A DNA stretch of 64,000 nucleotides from Streptomyces sp. NBC_01288 (lineage in GTDB: Bacteria; Actinomycetota; Actinomycetes; Streptomycetales; Streptomycetaceae), in contig NZ_CP108427.1 of the NCBI RefSeq assembly GCF_035982055.1, forward strand, positions 806,001 to 870,000. Reading direction: 5' to 3'. A program made the position numbers and the translations under genes. Each line of letters starts with the position of its first letter. Position 1 is the stretch's first letter. The notes under the pieces are model-generated. The model did not search any database, was not told where the DNA came from, and was given only the letters and a program-made list of their open reading frames with translations. Of the stretch, positions 35,296 through 43,404 are shown piece by piece.

Positions 35296-35647
35296 TGAGT
35301 ACCTCCTCAAGGAGCGCGAGGTCGGGCCCGCGACCGGCGTCGTGCGCCGGGATGGGGTCACGGGCTTCGACGCGGTCTGCCTCCAGCAGATCCGCCAGCA
35401 GCACCGCGAGAATGTTGAAGGGCAGTCCGAGGTGGGCGCCGAGTTCGGCCACCGACAGCGGCTCGCGGCAGCGCCGGAGGATCTCCTCGTGCTCGTGCTG
35501 CATGCCCGGTACAGGTGCGGCGCGGGAGACGATGAGGGTCGCCACGTCGAGGCTCGACGCCGAACCGCCCGGTCCGCTGCGCCCTCCGGTGAGGACGTAG
35601 TAACGCTCCAGACCGGAGGGGTCGATTGGCCGGCGGGGAGCACTCAT
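35276..35647 (-). CDS. cvnC: Conservon DUF742 protein CvnC
   Basis: 123 aa. DUF742 signature: RYYVLTGGRSGP at the N-terminus, HEEILRRCREPLSVAELGAHLGLPFNILAVLLADLLEADRV with a winged-helix-like segment. ATG 35647 overlaps the cvnB stop by 4 nt. DUF742 proteins belong to conservons and help assemble the complex with the GTPase. Confidence 0.95.
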   Translation of the reverse strand: MSAPRRPIDPSGLERYYVLTGGRSGPGGSASSLDVATLIVSRAAPVPGMQHEHEEILRRCREPLSVAELGAHLGLPFNILAVLLADLLEADRVEARDPIPAHDAGRGPDLALLEEVLSGLQRL

Positions 35648-36054
35648 CCAGAGTGCTCCTCCAGGCGCGCGGTGGTGCCGAGGAGTTCACCCATCCTGCG
35701 GGCCAGGTCCCGCATCTGGTGTCCGAGCAGGCCCTGGTCGAGGCCCTCCCGGGCCAGTACGCCGAGATACGTCTCCACACCCGCGCGGACGACGAAGAGG
35801 TGACCGCCGTCGACCTCGATCATCGCCAGCCGCAACTGCCCCGCGTACTTGGGGAACTGCTCGGCGACCGGCTGGGCCAGCGCCTGCAGGCCGGCCACCA
35901 CGGCCGCGAAGCGGTCCACGTCGTCGGGGTCCTCCGCGCCGAAGGAGGTGATCGCCTTGCCGTCGCTGGAGGCCACGAGGGCGAAGCGGATCTCCGGGAT
36001 GCTCTCCACCAGATCGCGGAGCGCCCAGCTCACGTCGGTTCCCTGTTGCGTCAT
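35644..36054 (-). CDS. cvnB: Conservon roadblock/LC7 protein CvnB
   Basis: 136 aa roadblock/LC7 domain (DVSWALRDLVESIPEIRFALVASSDGKAITSFGA, VIA-type strand LRLAMIEVDGGHLFVVRAG). MglB-type roadblock proteins act as GTPase-activating partners, so it probably regulates CvnD. ATG 36054 overlaps the cvnA stop by 4 nt. Confidence 0.95.
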   Translation of the reverse strand: MTQQGTDVSWALRDLVESIPEIRFALVASSDGKAITSFGAEDPDDVDRFAAVVAGLQALAQPVAEQFPKYAGQLRLAMIEVDGGHLFVVRAGVETYLGVLAREGLDQGLLGHQMRDLARRMGELLGTTARLEEHSG

Positions 36055-37769
36055 GTGGACTCGTCGCTCTCTTCAGTGCTGTGCTCGGTGAACTCGCGGC
36101 CTGCGGACGCCGGTTCCTCCTCCGGGGCCTCCCGTCCGGCCGTGGCGAAGGCCGCCAGGCCGGTGAAGGAGGCGTCGGGCGGTACGGCGGAGACGGCCAT
36201 CTCCCCGGTCCGCCCGGCCGGTTGGGGCCGCGCCGTCTCGCCACGCTTGCTACGGCGCCTGGGCAGCCCGCCGGGTGTGGTGTCCTCCGCCTCGACGGTC
36301 TCCGCCGGAGCCTCGGTGACGGCGGTGCCGCGGCTCGCCGCCGCGGTCGCGGCCGTCGCGGCGGCCTGGAACGAGGGGGTGCCGGTGACGGCGGACGCGG
36401 GCAGCTGGCTGAAGTACTTGTGCGGGACCACGACGACCACCGAGGTGCCGAGCCAGGGCGAGTCCGCGAAGGTGACGCGGATGCCGTAGCGGCGGGCGAG
36501 GGTGCCGACGACCCGCAGGCCGATGCTGGCGTCCTCGGAGACACCGCCGAGTCCGGGGCCCGCGCCGGTGCCGGCGAGGGCGTGCTCGGCCTCGCGCTTG
36601 GACTCCTCGCTCAGGCCCTTGCCGGAGTCCTGGATCTCGATGCCGACGCCGTTCGGCACCTCCTTCCCGGAGACGATGACCGGCTCGGTGGGCGGCGAGT
36701 AGCGGGCCGCGTTGTCCAGCAGGTGGGCGAAGATCAGCGTGAGGTGGTCCACCAGACCGCCGTCGACGCCGAGTTCGGGCAGATGGCGGACGTCGACGCG
36801 GTGGAAGTCCTTGATGCGGCCGATGCCGCCGCGCACCACGCTGAGCAGGCGCTGCGGTTCCTGCCACTGCCGGCCGGGCCGGTCCGAGCCGCCGAGCACA
36901 CCGACGCTCGCGGCGAGACAGTCGGCCGGGCCGATCTCCTGGTCCAGCTCCATCAGACCGCGGGCGACGGCGGGCAACCGCCCGTGCTCGCCCTGTAGTT
37001 CGTGCAGTCGGCCGCGGAGCTTGCTGGTCAGTACGTGGATGCGGTTGCCGATGCTGATGACGGCCTGCTCGGCGGCGGTGGAGCGGTTGAACTCCTCCTC
37101 GACGCCGATGAGCGAGATCCGCAGCACCTTGCGCAGTTCGGACTGGAGCTCGGCGCTGACCTTCGCGCACTGGCTGGTGACCGGCAGCAGGTCGTCGATG
37201 GCGTCACCCGCGCGCAACTGCTTGAGCGCCTCGGGGAGTTGCTCGTCGGCGAGGCGGGCCACGGCGGAGAGCTGGTGGGCCAGCTGCTCCTGCCAGACCT
37301 CGGCCTGGTCGGCGAGCTGCGCCTCGTAGGACGTGGCCTGCCCGGTCAGCCGCTCCTCGTACGCCCGCGCCTGCTCGGCGAGTTGGGCCTCGTAGGCGCC
37401 TGAGCTGTCGGCGAGCCGGGTCTCGTAGGCACCCGAGTGCTCGGTCAGCTGCGTCTCCAGCGCGGCGCGCTCGGCGTTGAACTTCCGCTCCAGGCCCGCC
37501 ACATGCTGCTGCCACTGCTGGGAGTGCTCGGCCTGCACGGTGCGGAAACCGCTTTCGGAACGGCGCAGTTGAGCCTGCGTACGGATGAGCAGTCGCACGC
37601 ACACGGCACTGGCCACCGTGGCCGCCGCTCCGGCCGCCGTCGCGGCTATTCGCTCCGAGCTCATGAACGTGGCGGCGACGGTCCCACCTCCTAAGGCCAG
37701 CGGCATCAGCCACCAGCTGTACCAGGCGACAGGTGCCCGCGCCGCCGGTGGCGGAGTGGCGAGTTCCAT
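36051..37769 (-). CDS. cvnA: Conservon sensor kinase-like protein CvnA
   Basis: 572 aa. Two N-terminal membrane helices (about 15-35 and 42-62) with almost no outside loop, then a long coiled coil (about 65-180) that includes six 11-residue repeats (108-173). The HATPase domain has N-box HLLDNAARYS, G1 DSGKGLSEES and G2 GLRVVGTLARRYGIRV. I see no clear phosphoacceptor His box, as in other CvnA proteins. The C-terminal 110 residues are low complexity (Ala/Glu/Thr/Pro). ATG 37769 has AAGGA 5 nt upstream, better than ATG 37775 or 37790. First gene of the operon. Confidence 0.93.
   Translation of the reverse strand: MELATPPPAARAPVAWYSWWLMPLALGGGTVAATFMSSERIAATAAGAAATVASAVCVRLLIRTQAQLRRSESGFRTVQAEHSQQWQQHVAGLERKFNAERAALETQLTEHSGAYETRLADSSGAYEAQLAEQARAYEERLTGQATSYEAQLADQAEVWQEQLAHQLSAVARLADEQLPEALKQLRAGDAIDDLLPVTSQCAKVSAELQSELRKVLRISLIGVEEEFNRSTAAEQAVISIGNRIHVLTSKLRGRLHELQGEHGRLPAVARGLMELDQEIGPADCLAASVGVLGGSDRPGRQWQEPQRLLSVVRGGIGRIKDFHRVDVRHLPELGVDGGLVDHLTLIFAHLLDNAARYSPPTEPVIVSGKEVPNGVGIEIQDSGKGLSEESKREAEHALAGTGAGPGLGGVSEDASIGLRVVGTLARRYGIRVTFADSPWLGTSVVVVVPHKYFSQLPASAVTGTPSFQAAATAATAAASRGTAVTEAPAETVEAEDTTPGGLPRRRSKRGETARPQPAGRTGEMAVSAVPPDASFTGLAAFATAGREAPEEEPASAGREFTEHSTEESDEST
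37251..37448 (-). repeat. Six 11-residue coiled-coil repeats within CvnA
   Basis: Residues 108-173 read as an 11-residue unit with Leu first and usually a Tyr-Glu pair near the end: LTEHSGAYETR, LADSSGAYEAQ, LAEQARAYEER, LTGQATSYEAQ, LADQAEVWQEQ, LAHQLSAVARL. This hendecad spacing favours a straight or right-handed coiled coil. Confidence 0.75.
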
Positions 37770-37971
37770 CTGCATCCTTCGAAGCGACACGAACGTACAG
37801 GGGGGTGTGCGAGGACAGACCGCACTCAGGAGGACGCACCACGAGCCGACCGGTCACGATCACGTCAACTCGCTGCGCCGCAGGGGAGCTTATCGGGTTT
37901 GAACGGTAAAAGATCAACCTCAAGGCGGTGCGGAAGTGAGGGTTCCGTCACTCTCCGAGAAGTCTGAACAT

Positions 37972-38004
37972 GGACATGTGTCCAGTTATAGTAGACACCT
38001 GTCC
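37972..38004. promoter_or_regulatory. Twin operators around a -10 box (DUF1304-TetR operon)
   Basis: GGACA-TG-TGTCC (37972-37983) and aGACA-CC-TGTCC (37993-38004) flank TATAGT (37987-37992), a likely -10 element. Centres are 21 bp apart, two helical turns. TetR, the second gene of the operon, is the probable ligand. Confidence 0.7.
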
Positions 38005-38028
38005 AAGTTGACGAGGAGTCGATCGATC

Positions 38029-38391
38029 ATGGAAACGCTCGCGAACGTGCTGGTCGGACTGGTGGCCGCGCTGCATCTGTACATCCTGGTGCTCGAAATG
38101 TTCCTGTGGGAGAAGAAGCCCGGGCGCGGTCTGCACGGCTTCGACCCCGAGATGGCCAGAGCCACCGCACCGCTCGCCGCGAACCAGGGGCTGTACAACG
38201 GCTTCCTCGCCGCGGGTCTCGTCTGGGGCCTGATCGCCGCCGACCCGACCGGCTTCCGCGCCCAGGTGTTCTTCCTCGGCTGCGTCGTGATCGCGGGCGT
38301 CTACGGCACGGTGACGGCGAACCGGCGCATCCTGTTCGCCCAGGCGCTGCCCGGCGCGGTGGCCCTGGCCGCCGTCCTGATCGCCCGGTGA
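38029..38391 (+). CDS. DUF1304 membrane protein
   Basis: 120 aa with four membrane helices (TLANVLVGLVAALHLYILVLEMFLW; NGFLAAGLVWGLIAAD; VFFLGCVVIAGVYGTVT; ALPGAVALAAVLIAR) and the family motif NQGLYNGFLAAGL. DUF1304 is widespread, function unknown. ATG 38029 is preceded by GAGGAG at long spacing. It is translationally coupled to the TetR gene that follows. Confidence 0.9.
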   Translation: METLANVLVGLVAALHLYILVLEMFLWEKKPGRGLHGFDPEMARATAPLAANQGLYNGFLAAGLVWGLIAADPTGFRAQVFFLGCVVIAGVYGTVTANRRILFAQALPGAVALAAVLIAR

Positions 38392-38951
38392 GCCGCGCCG
38401 AGCCCGAGGACCGGCGGGCCGCCCGCACCCGGGCACGCCTGCGCCAGGCACTCCTCGACGAGTGCGCCGAACACCCCCTGGAGGAGGTCGGTGTCGCCGC
38501 CCTGGCACGCCGCGCGGGGGTCGGCCGGGCGACCTTCTACGTCCACTACGACGGCCTGGAAGCGCTTGCCGTCGATGCCTGCGCGGACGTCGTACGGGAG
38601 GCCGTGGAGGCGCTGCACGCGTGGCGCGGACGGCCCGACCCGGTGCACGCGCCGCCCGCGCTGCCGGAGTTCTTCGCCGGCCTGCTCCCCCACGCGGCCC
38701 TGTACCGCGCCCTGTTGAGCCCGGGCGGCGGCGGCCCGCTCGGCCGGGTCCTGCACCGGGACCTGCGCGCCTACAGCCTCCGTGAGCGCGAACTCGCGGG
38801 CGCGGCGGACGCCCCCCTGGTCGCCTCGGCCGTCGCCGGGACCTTCGGCGGGGTCCTCGCCGACTGGCTGCACGGGCTGTTGGAGGGCACGGCGGAGGAA
38901 ATCGCCGACCAGGTATGGCAGTTGCTGGTCGCCCTGCACATGAGCCGGTGA
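38388..38951 (+). CDS. TetR/AcrR family regulator
   Basis: 187 aa. Helix-turn-helix: RLRQALLDECAEHPLEEVGVAALARRAGVGRATFYVHYDGLEALAVDAC. GTG 38388 overlaps the DUF1304 stop (GTGA), a coupled start that excludes longer reading. The C-terminal domain is typical of the TetR_C group with FFAGLLPHAALYRALLSPGGGG. It very likely represses its own operon through the twin sites at 37972-38004. Confidence 0.9.
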   Translation: MSRAEPEDRRAARTRARLRQALLDECAEHPLEEVGVAALARRAGVGRATFYVHYDGLEALAVDACADVVREAVEALHAWRGRPDPVHAPPALPEFFAGLLPHAALYRALLSPGGGGPLGRVLHRDLRAYSLRERELAGAADAPLVASAVAGTFGGVLADWLHGLLEGTAEEIADQVWQLLVALHMSR

Positions 38952-38958
38952 CGGACGC

Positions 38959-39786
38959 TCAGAGGCAGCCCTCGCCCGCCTTGACCGCGGGCCAGGCCTC
39001 CACGCCGTCCGGTGTGCGCACGTACGCCTTCGACGCGTCGGCGGTGAGCCACAACTGCCAGTCGCGGTACCGGTATCCGGTGTCGTGGGCACTCGCCGGC
39101 ATGCGGACGTCACCGTCGTAGGGGGCGGTGAGCATCTGGGACGGGAGCACTTTGTCCGGATCGCGGGCGTACAGCCTGCCCTTCGCGCCTTCGCCGGTCT
39201 GGAGGAAGTGCGCCTTCTGCCAGTCGCAGTGCGCGGCACCGACCGAGCTGCTCACGACCGTGGTCGCCACCCGCTTCCCGTCCTTGCCGGTCCAGATCTC
39301 GTATCCGTGCGCCTTGGTGAAACTCTCCGGGAGTTCGGCAGGGTCGCAGGAGGCGCTGGTCTCCGGGCCCCAACCCGGCCTGTTCTTGCGGTCCTTGGCG
39401 ACGACGACGGCCACCTTCGTCCGGCCGTCGACGTCGTAGGAGAACAGGACGCGGCCGTCCGCCTTGCGCTCGACGCGGTAGCCGGTGCGCGGGACGTCCG
39501 GCTGCTGCATGTCGAAGTACGCCCGTAGGCCGCCCTCGGGGGTCGTGCCGCCGTCGCCCTTGCTCCACGCGTCGGCGCCCCCGCCCTCGTACATCGCACT
39601 GTCGCACTCCAGCGCCCGGCCCGCGGCACCCGACTTGTCGGAGCCGGTTGCCAGTACGTACAGCGGTCCGGCGTAGGGCGTGGCAGGCGCTGTGCCCGCG
39701 ACCACGACGTCCTTCCCGTGCCCCGTGCCGCATCCCACCGCCGTCACGGCCACCAGTACGGCGACCCCCGCGAGTCCTCTGCGCAT
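38959..39786 (-). CDS. Lipoprotein of unknown function
   Basis: 275 aa. Signal MRRGLAGVAVLVAVTAVGC ends in a lipobox Cys19. The mature part has no family I recognise; it has Trp/Tyr-rich segments (GYRYRDWQLWL, GRVLFSYDVDGRTKVAVVVAKD) and four Cys (ALECD, SASCD, AHCDW, GEGCL) that could form two disulfides. ATG 39786 has GAGGGGG upstream and starts the signal peptide; ATG 39801 is less likely. It is convergent with the TetR gene, 8 bp apart. Confidence 0.75.
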   Translation of the reverse strand: MRRGLAGVAVLVAVTAVGCGTGHGKDVVVAGTAPATPYAGPLYVLATGSDKSGAAGRALECDSAMYEGGGADAWSKGDGGTTPEGGLRAYFDMQQPDVPRTGYRVERKADGRVLFSYDVDGRTKVAVVVAKDRKNRPGWGPETSASCDPAELPESFTKAHGYEIWTGKDGKRVATTVVSSSVGAAHCDWQKAHFLQTGEGAKGRLYARDPDKVLPSQMLTAPYDGDVRMPASAHDTGYRYRDWQLWLTADASKAYVRTPDGVEAWPAVKAGEGCL

Positions 39787-39843
39787 GCCCTGCCCCCTCA
39801 TGTCGTGTTCCTACGACGCACGGGCGAGCCGAAACGTTGGGGT

Positions 39844-40791
39844 TCAGCGGGCTTCTTGGAACGTACGCCGGTACGCCTGCGGGGAGACCCCGATCGCCGC
39901 GTGCAGATGCTGTCGCAGGGACGCGCCCGTGGCGAAGCCGACGCGGCCGGCGATCTGGTCGACCGACAGGTCGCTGGCCTCCAGGAGGTCGCGGGCGCGG
40001 GCGACCCGCTGCTGGATCAGCCAGCGGCCGGGGCTGAGGCCCACCTCGTCGTTGAAGCGGCGGGCGAAGGTGCGCAGGCTCATGCCGGCGTGCCGGGCGA
40101 GGTCGGTCAGGGCGAGGGGCTCGTCGAGGCGGGTGAGGGCCCAGTCGCGGGTGGCGGCCGTGCTGGTGACCCCGCAGTCGGGCACCGGCTGCTGGATGTA
40201 CTGGGCCTGGCCGCCGTCGCGGAACGGCGGGACGACGCAGCTGCGGGCGACCTTGTTGGCGAGTTCGCTGCCATGGTCGGTGCGCACGATGTGCAGGCAG
40301 ATGTCGACCCCTGAGGCCGCGCCCGCGGAGGTGAGCATCCGGCCGTCGTGGACGAAGAGCACGTCAGGGTCCAGGTCGACCTGCGGATACAGGGCCCGGA
40401 AGCGGTCGACGACCTGCCAGTGGGTGGTCGCGCGGCGCCCGTCGAGGAGACCGGCGGCGGCGAGCACGAAGGCGGCCGTACAGATCGAGACGATCCGTGC
40501 GTCCGGGCGGATCCGGGCGAGGGCGGCGGCGATCTCCGTGGGCAGCCCGGTCGGGATGCGCGGGGTCGCCATGGAGGCGACCACGACCGTGTCCGCCGTT
40601 TCCAGGATCTCCGGCCCGTGCTCCACCGCGACCGAGAAATCGGCGTTGGTGCGCACCGGACGGCCGTCGACCGTGCAGGTCAGCACCTCGTAGTGGCCGT
40701 CGGCCGCGCCGAATATACGGCTGGGGATGCCCAGCTCGAAGGGGTAGACGCCGTCGAGCGCCAGGACCACGACCCGTTCCACATGCTGCAT
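39844..40791 (-). CDS. GlxA family AraC-type transcriptional regulator
   Basis: 315 aa. The N-terminal DJ-1/PfpI-like domain (RVVVLALDGVYPFELGIPSRIFG, VSICTAAFVLAAAGLLDGRRATTHW) resembles an amidase but probably senses a ligand. The C-terminal AraC domain has two helix-turn-helices (LTDLARHAGMSLRTFARRFNDEVGLSPGRWLIQQRVARARDLLEA; SVDQIAGRVGFATGASLRQHLHAAIGVSPQAYRRTF). It is divergent from the oxidoreductase at 40863, with a large palindrome between them. Confidence 0.92.
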   Translation of the reverse strand: MQHVERVVVLALDGVYPFELGIPSRIFGAADGHYEVLTCTVDGRPVRTNADFSVAVEHGPEILETADTVVVASMATPRIPTGLPTEIAAALARIRPDARIVSICTAAFVLAAAGLLDGRRATTHWQVVDRFRALYPQVDLDPDVLFVHDGRMLTSAGAASGVDICLHIVRTDHGSELANKVARSCVVPPFRDGGQAQYIQQPVPDCGVTSTAATRDWALTRLDEPLALTDLARHAGMSLRTFARRFNDEVGLSPGRWLIQQRVARARDLLEASDLSVDQIAGRVGFATGASLRQHLHAAIGVSPQAYRRTFQEAR

Positions 40792-40825
40792 GGCACGATT
40801 CTATCGAAGGTTGGCCATCGTGCCA
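40791..40825. promoter_or_regulatory. Operator between GlxA-type regulator and oxidoreductase
   Basis: TGGCACGAT (40791-40799) and ATCGTGCCA (40817-40825), perfect 9-bp arms 17 bp apart, centre to centre 26 bp. The left arm touches the regulator's start codon, so binding there would block its own expression. Confidence 0.7.
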
Positions 40826-40862
40826 TTTCCTTGTCGTGCGGAACCCGGCAGGCTGACTGACC

Positions 40863-41813
40863 ATGAGCACTGTGAACACCATGCGCGTCATCACCCAGCA
40901 CGTCCTCGGCGGTCCCGAGGTCCTCGAAGTCGCCGAGGTCGAGCGCCCCGCGCCGCGCGCCAACGAGATCCTGATCAAGGTGCGGGCCGCCGGACTCAAC
41001 CCCACCGACTGGAAGCACCGGGCCACCGGCGGCTTCCTCGGCGAGCCGCCGTTCACCCTCGGCTGGGACGTCTCCGGCGTCGTCGAGGCCGTCGGCGTCG
41101 GTGTCGCCCGTCTCGCACCCGGCGACGAGGTCTTCGGGATGCTGTCCTACCCGTGGGGCCACGGCTCGCACGCCGAGTACGTCGCCGCCCCGGCCCGCGC
41201 CTTCGTCCACAAGCCGGCCGGGATCGACCACGTCCAGGCGGGCGCGCTGCCCCTGGTCTCGCTGACCGCGTGGCAGGCGCTGGTGGAGAACGCCGAAGTC
41301 CAGCCCGGGCAGCGGGTGTTGATCCACGCGGCGGCCGGCGGGGTCGGACATGTGGCCGTGCAGATCGCCAAGGCACGCGGTGCCTATGTGATCGGCACGG
41401 CGAGCGCGGCCAAGCACGACTTCCTGCGTGAACTCGGCGTCGACGAGGCGATCGACTACCGGGAGACCGACTTCAGCGAGGCCGTGAAGGACGTGGACGT
41501 CGTCCTGGACATGCTCGGCGCCGAGACCGCGCTCAAGTCGCTGCGGGTGCTGCGTCCGGGCGGGATCGTGGTCTCCATCGTGCCGATGGGCAAGCCGGAC
41601 TTCTACGAGGAGGCCGAGCGGCTCGGTGTACGGGCGGTCCGGATGCTCGTCGACGCCGACCGTGCCGACATGGAGGCGATCGCGGAGCTCGTCGAGACTG
41701 GCAAGCTGCGCGCGACGATCGCCGGGACGTTCCCGCTGGCCGATGCCGCCGAGGCACACGCGCTCGGCGCCACCGGCCGCACCGCGGGCAAGCTGGTACT
41801 GGCGGTCGACTGA
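40863..41813 (+). CDS. Zinc-free MDR-family NADP-dependent oxidoreductase (quinone reductase-like)
   Basis: 316 aa. Medium-chain reductase fold: catalytic domain with ILIKVRAAGLNPTDWKHR and FTLGWDVSGVVEAVG, NADP site IHAAAGGVGHVAVQIAKARGA. The zinc-ligand Cys residues of alcohol dehydrogenases are absent. It should reduce quinones or enones with NADPH. ATG 40863 or the in-frame ATG 40881; the ribosome binding site is weak. Probably regulated by the divergent GlxA-type protein. Confidence 0.92.
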   Translation: MSTVNTMRVITQHVLGGPEVLEVAEVERPAPRANEILIKVRAAGLNPTDWKHRATGGFLGEPPFTLGWDVSGVVEAVGVGVARLAPGDEVFGMLSYPWGHGSHAEYVAAPARAFVHKPAGIDHVQAGALPLVSLTAWQALVENAEVQPGQRVLIHAAAGGVGHVAVQIAKARGAYVIGTASAAKHDFLRELGVDEAIDYRETDFSEAVKDVDVVLDMLGAETALKSLRVLRPGGIVVSIVPMGKPDFYEEAERLGVRAVRMLVDADRADMEAIAELVETGKLRATIAGTFPLADAAEAHALGATGRTAGKLVLAVD

Positions 41814-41821
41814 CCGACCGA

Positions 41822-41889
41822 ACAGGTCAGAAAGATCCGGGGAATTGCATCCGGTGTACGACCCCGGATCGCCTGAGCTGGAGACCTGT
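41822..41889. repeat. Nested inverted repeats at the left edge of the decayed element
   Basis: Inner arms GATCCGGGG / CCCCGGATC (41834-41842, 41862-41870) lie inside outer arms ACAGGTC / GACCTGT (41822-41828, 41883-41889). This could be a terminator of the oxidoreductase gene or a recombination end of the integrase element. Confidence 0.45.
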
Positions 41890-41999
41890 GACATCAGACG
41901 TACCTCCAGCGAACGGGTGTTGAGGTCTTCTGGCCTGTCCTCTTGCCGAGGATCTTTCATCTGATGCCTGATTCGCGCGCTCTCTGAAAGCGAGGGAGC

Positions 42000-43113
42000 G
42001 TGGCGACGAGTACCGACCTGAGCGAGGGCTCCGCACGTCTGGTGCTGCTGAACGGCGTTGTGCTCCTGCATCCCGAAGACGCCGTGTTCGATGCGATGTT
42101 GGAGGGCTGGACACGCCGGCAGCACGGTGGCCGACGCCTGCAGCCGAAGACGATCAGCGGCTGCGTGCGCGTGGTGCGCCGGTTCAACGCCTTCGCCCAG
42201 GAGTACCCGTGGCGCTGGTCGGCCGGAGCGATGGACGAGTGGACGAGTGGACGACGTACCTGATCGCGGAGCCGCACCGGGCGCCGTCGACGATCCGCAA
42301 CTACCAGACCGCGGTGCGGCTGTTCCGCGACTACGTCACCTCGCCGCACCACCAGTGGCCACAGGAGTGCCAACTGCGTTTCGGCACGCACCCCGTGCAG
42401 CTCTGCCACGCATGGAACACGGCTGCTCACCTGGTCGACTACGAGGCCGAGGCGTCCCGTCGGCCGATGCCGCGCGAGGAGTTCCAGTACTCCCTCGACC
42501 ATGCCGATGCCCAGGTCGACCGGGTCGTCCGGGCCGACCGCGAAGGGGCGTTGGCGGCCTACCGGGATGCCACCGCCTTCAAGGTCGTCTACGGCTGGGG
42601 GCCGCGCTGTGCCGAGACCTCGAAACTCGACTTCGCCGACTGGTACCGCAACCCCAAGGCCCCGGAGCTGAGCGGGTTCGGTCGCCGCACGTGCGCTGAG
42701 GCAAGCGCACCAAAGGTTCGCCGCCCAAGCGGCGCACGGTGCTCAGTGTCATGCCGTGGGCGGTGGAGGCGGTCGAGGACTGCGTCTCCAACGTCCGCCC
42801 CTGCTACCGCAGTTGTGCGGGTGCGGCGTTGTGGCCGACCGAGCGCGGCGGGCGGCTGCAGAACCGGGAGATCGAGGATCGGTTCGCGGAGTACCGCGAC
42901 GCGCTCGGGCTGGACGGAGACCTTGTCCCGCACTGACCGCGGCACAGCCACGTCACACATCAGATCGAAGACGGCGCCGATCCCGCGTTCGTCCAGCGCC
43001 AGGTCGGCCACCCATTCCCCTCGACGACCGCGCTCTACACCGGGGTCAGTGGGGACTTCATGAACACGATGATGCGCATTGTGCTGGACAGGGCGCTTCG
43101 CCAAGGTCAGTAG
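42000..43113 (+). pseudogene. Tyrosine recombinase/integrase pseudogene
   Basis: Reads as one integrase only after repairs. The N-terminal SAM-like domain is in frame 42000-42263 (GAMDEW). The 8-bp tandem copy at 42234-42249 shifts the frame; reading continues WTTYLIAEPHRAPSTIRNYQTAVRLF. GWGPRCAETSKLDF carries the first active-site Arg. A second frameshift near 42680-42690 leads to HVR-stop-GKRTKGSPPKRRTVLSVMPW (TGA 42697-42699, probably from TGG). A further TGA (42934-42936) interrupts PH-stop-PRHSHVTHQIEDG, the HxxR box. The protein would end RALRQGQ at 43113. A GAGGGAG lies before GTG 42000. Not functional. Confidence 0.85.
42234..42249 (+). repeat. 8-bp tandem duplication that frameshifts the integrase
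   Basis: GACGAGTG occurs twice in direct tandem. Removing one copy restores the frame AMDEWTTYL. Confidence 0.85.
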
Positions 43114-43125
43114 GAAGACGATGAG

Positions 43126-43386
43126 ATGACGGGGAAGCTGAACTACCGGTGGCGTCTGCGGGAGGTGATGGCCAACCGTGGGATGTTCTCCACCACCGAT
43201 CCGTGCCCGCTGCTGGCCGAGCGCGGGATCACTCTCTCGGCGAGTCAGACGTACCGGCTGGTCATCGAGCAGCCCGATGACCCGGTACTCCCACACCTGC
43301 CGCTCGGGCTCGCTCGGCACCAGCGTTTCCAGCCTGCTGTCACCCACCACCCACAGCAGACCGACACCCGTCGGCCGAACCCATAG
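43126..43386 (+). pseudogene. XRE-like DNA-binding protein remnant
   Basis: 86 aa. The first 46 residues (MTGKLNYRWRLREVMANRGMFSTTD... LAERGITLSASQTYRLVIEQP) match the short XRE-type regulator that usually follows this class of integrase in actinobacteria. After about residue 48 the sequence turns Pro/His-rich and loses the second half of the helix-turn-helix, so it looks truncated by a frameshift or deletion. It lies 12 nt after the integrase pseudogene. Confidence 0.65.
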
Positions 43387-43404
43387 ATCGCTACGGAGAG
43401 CAAT

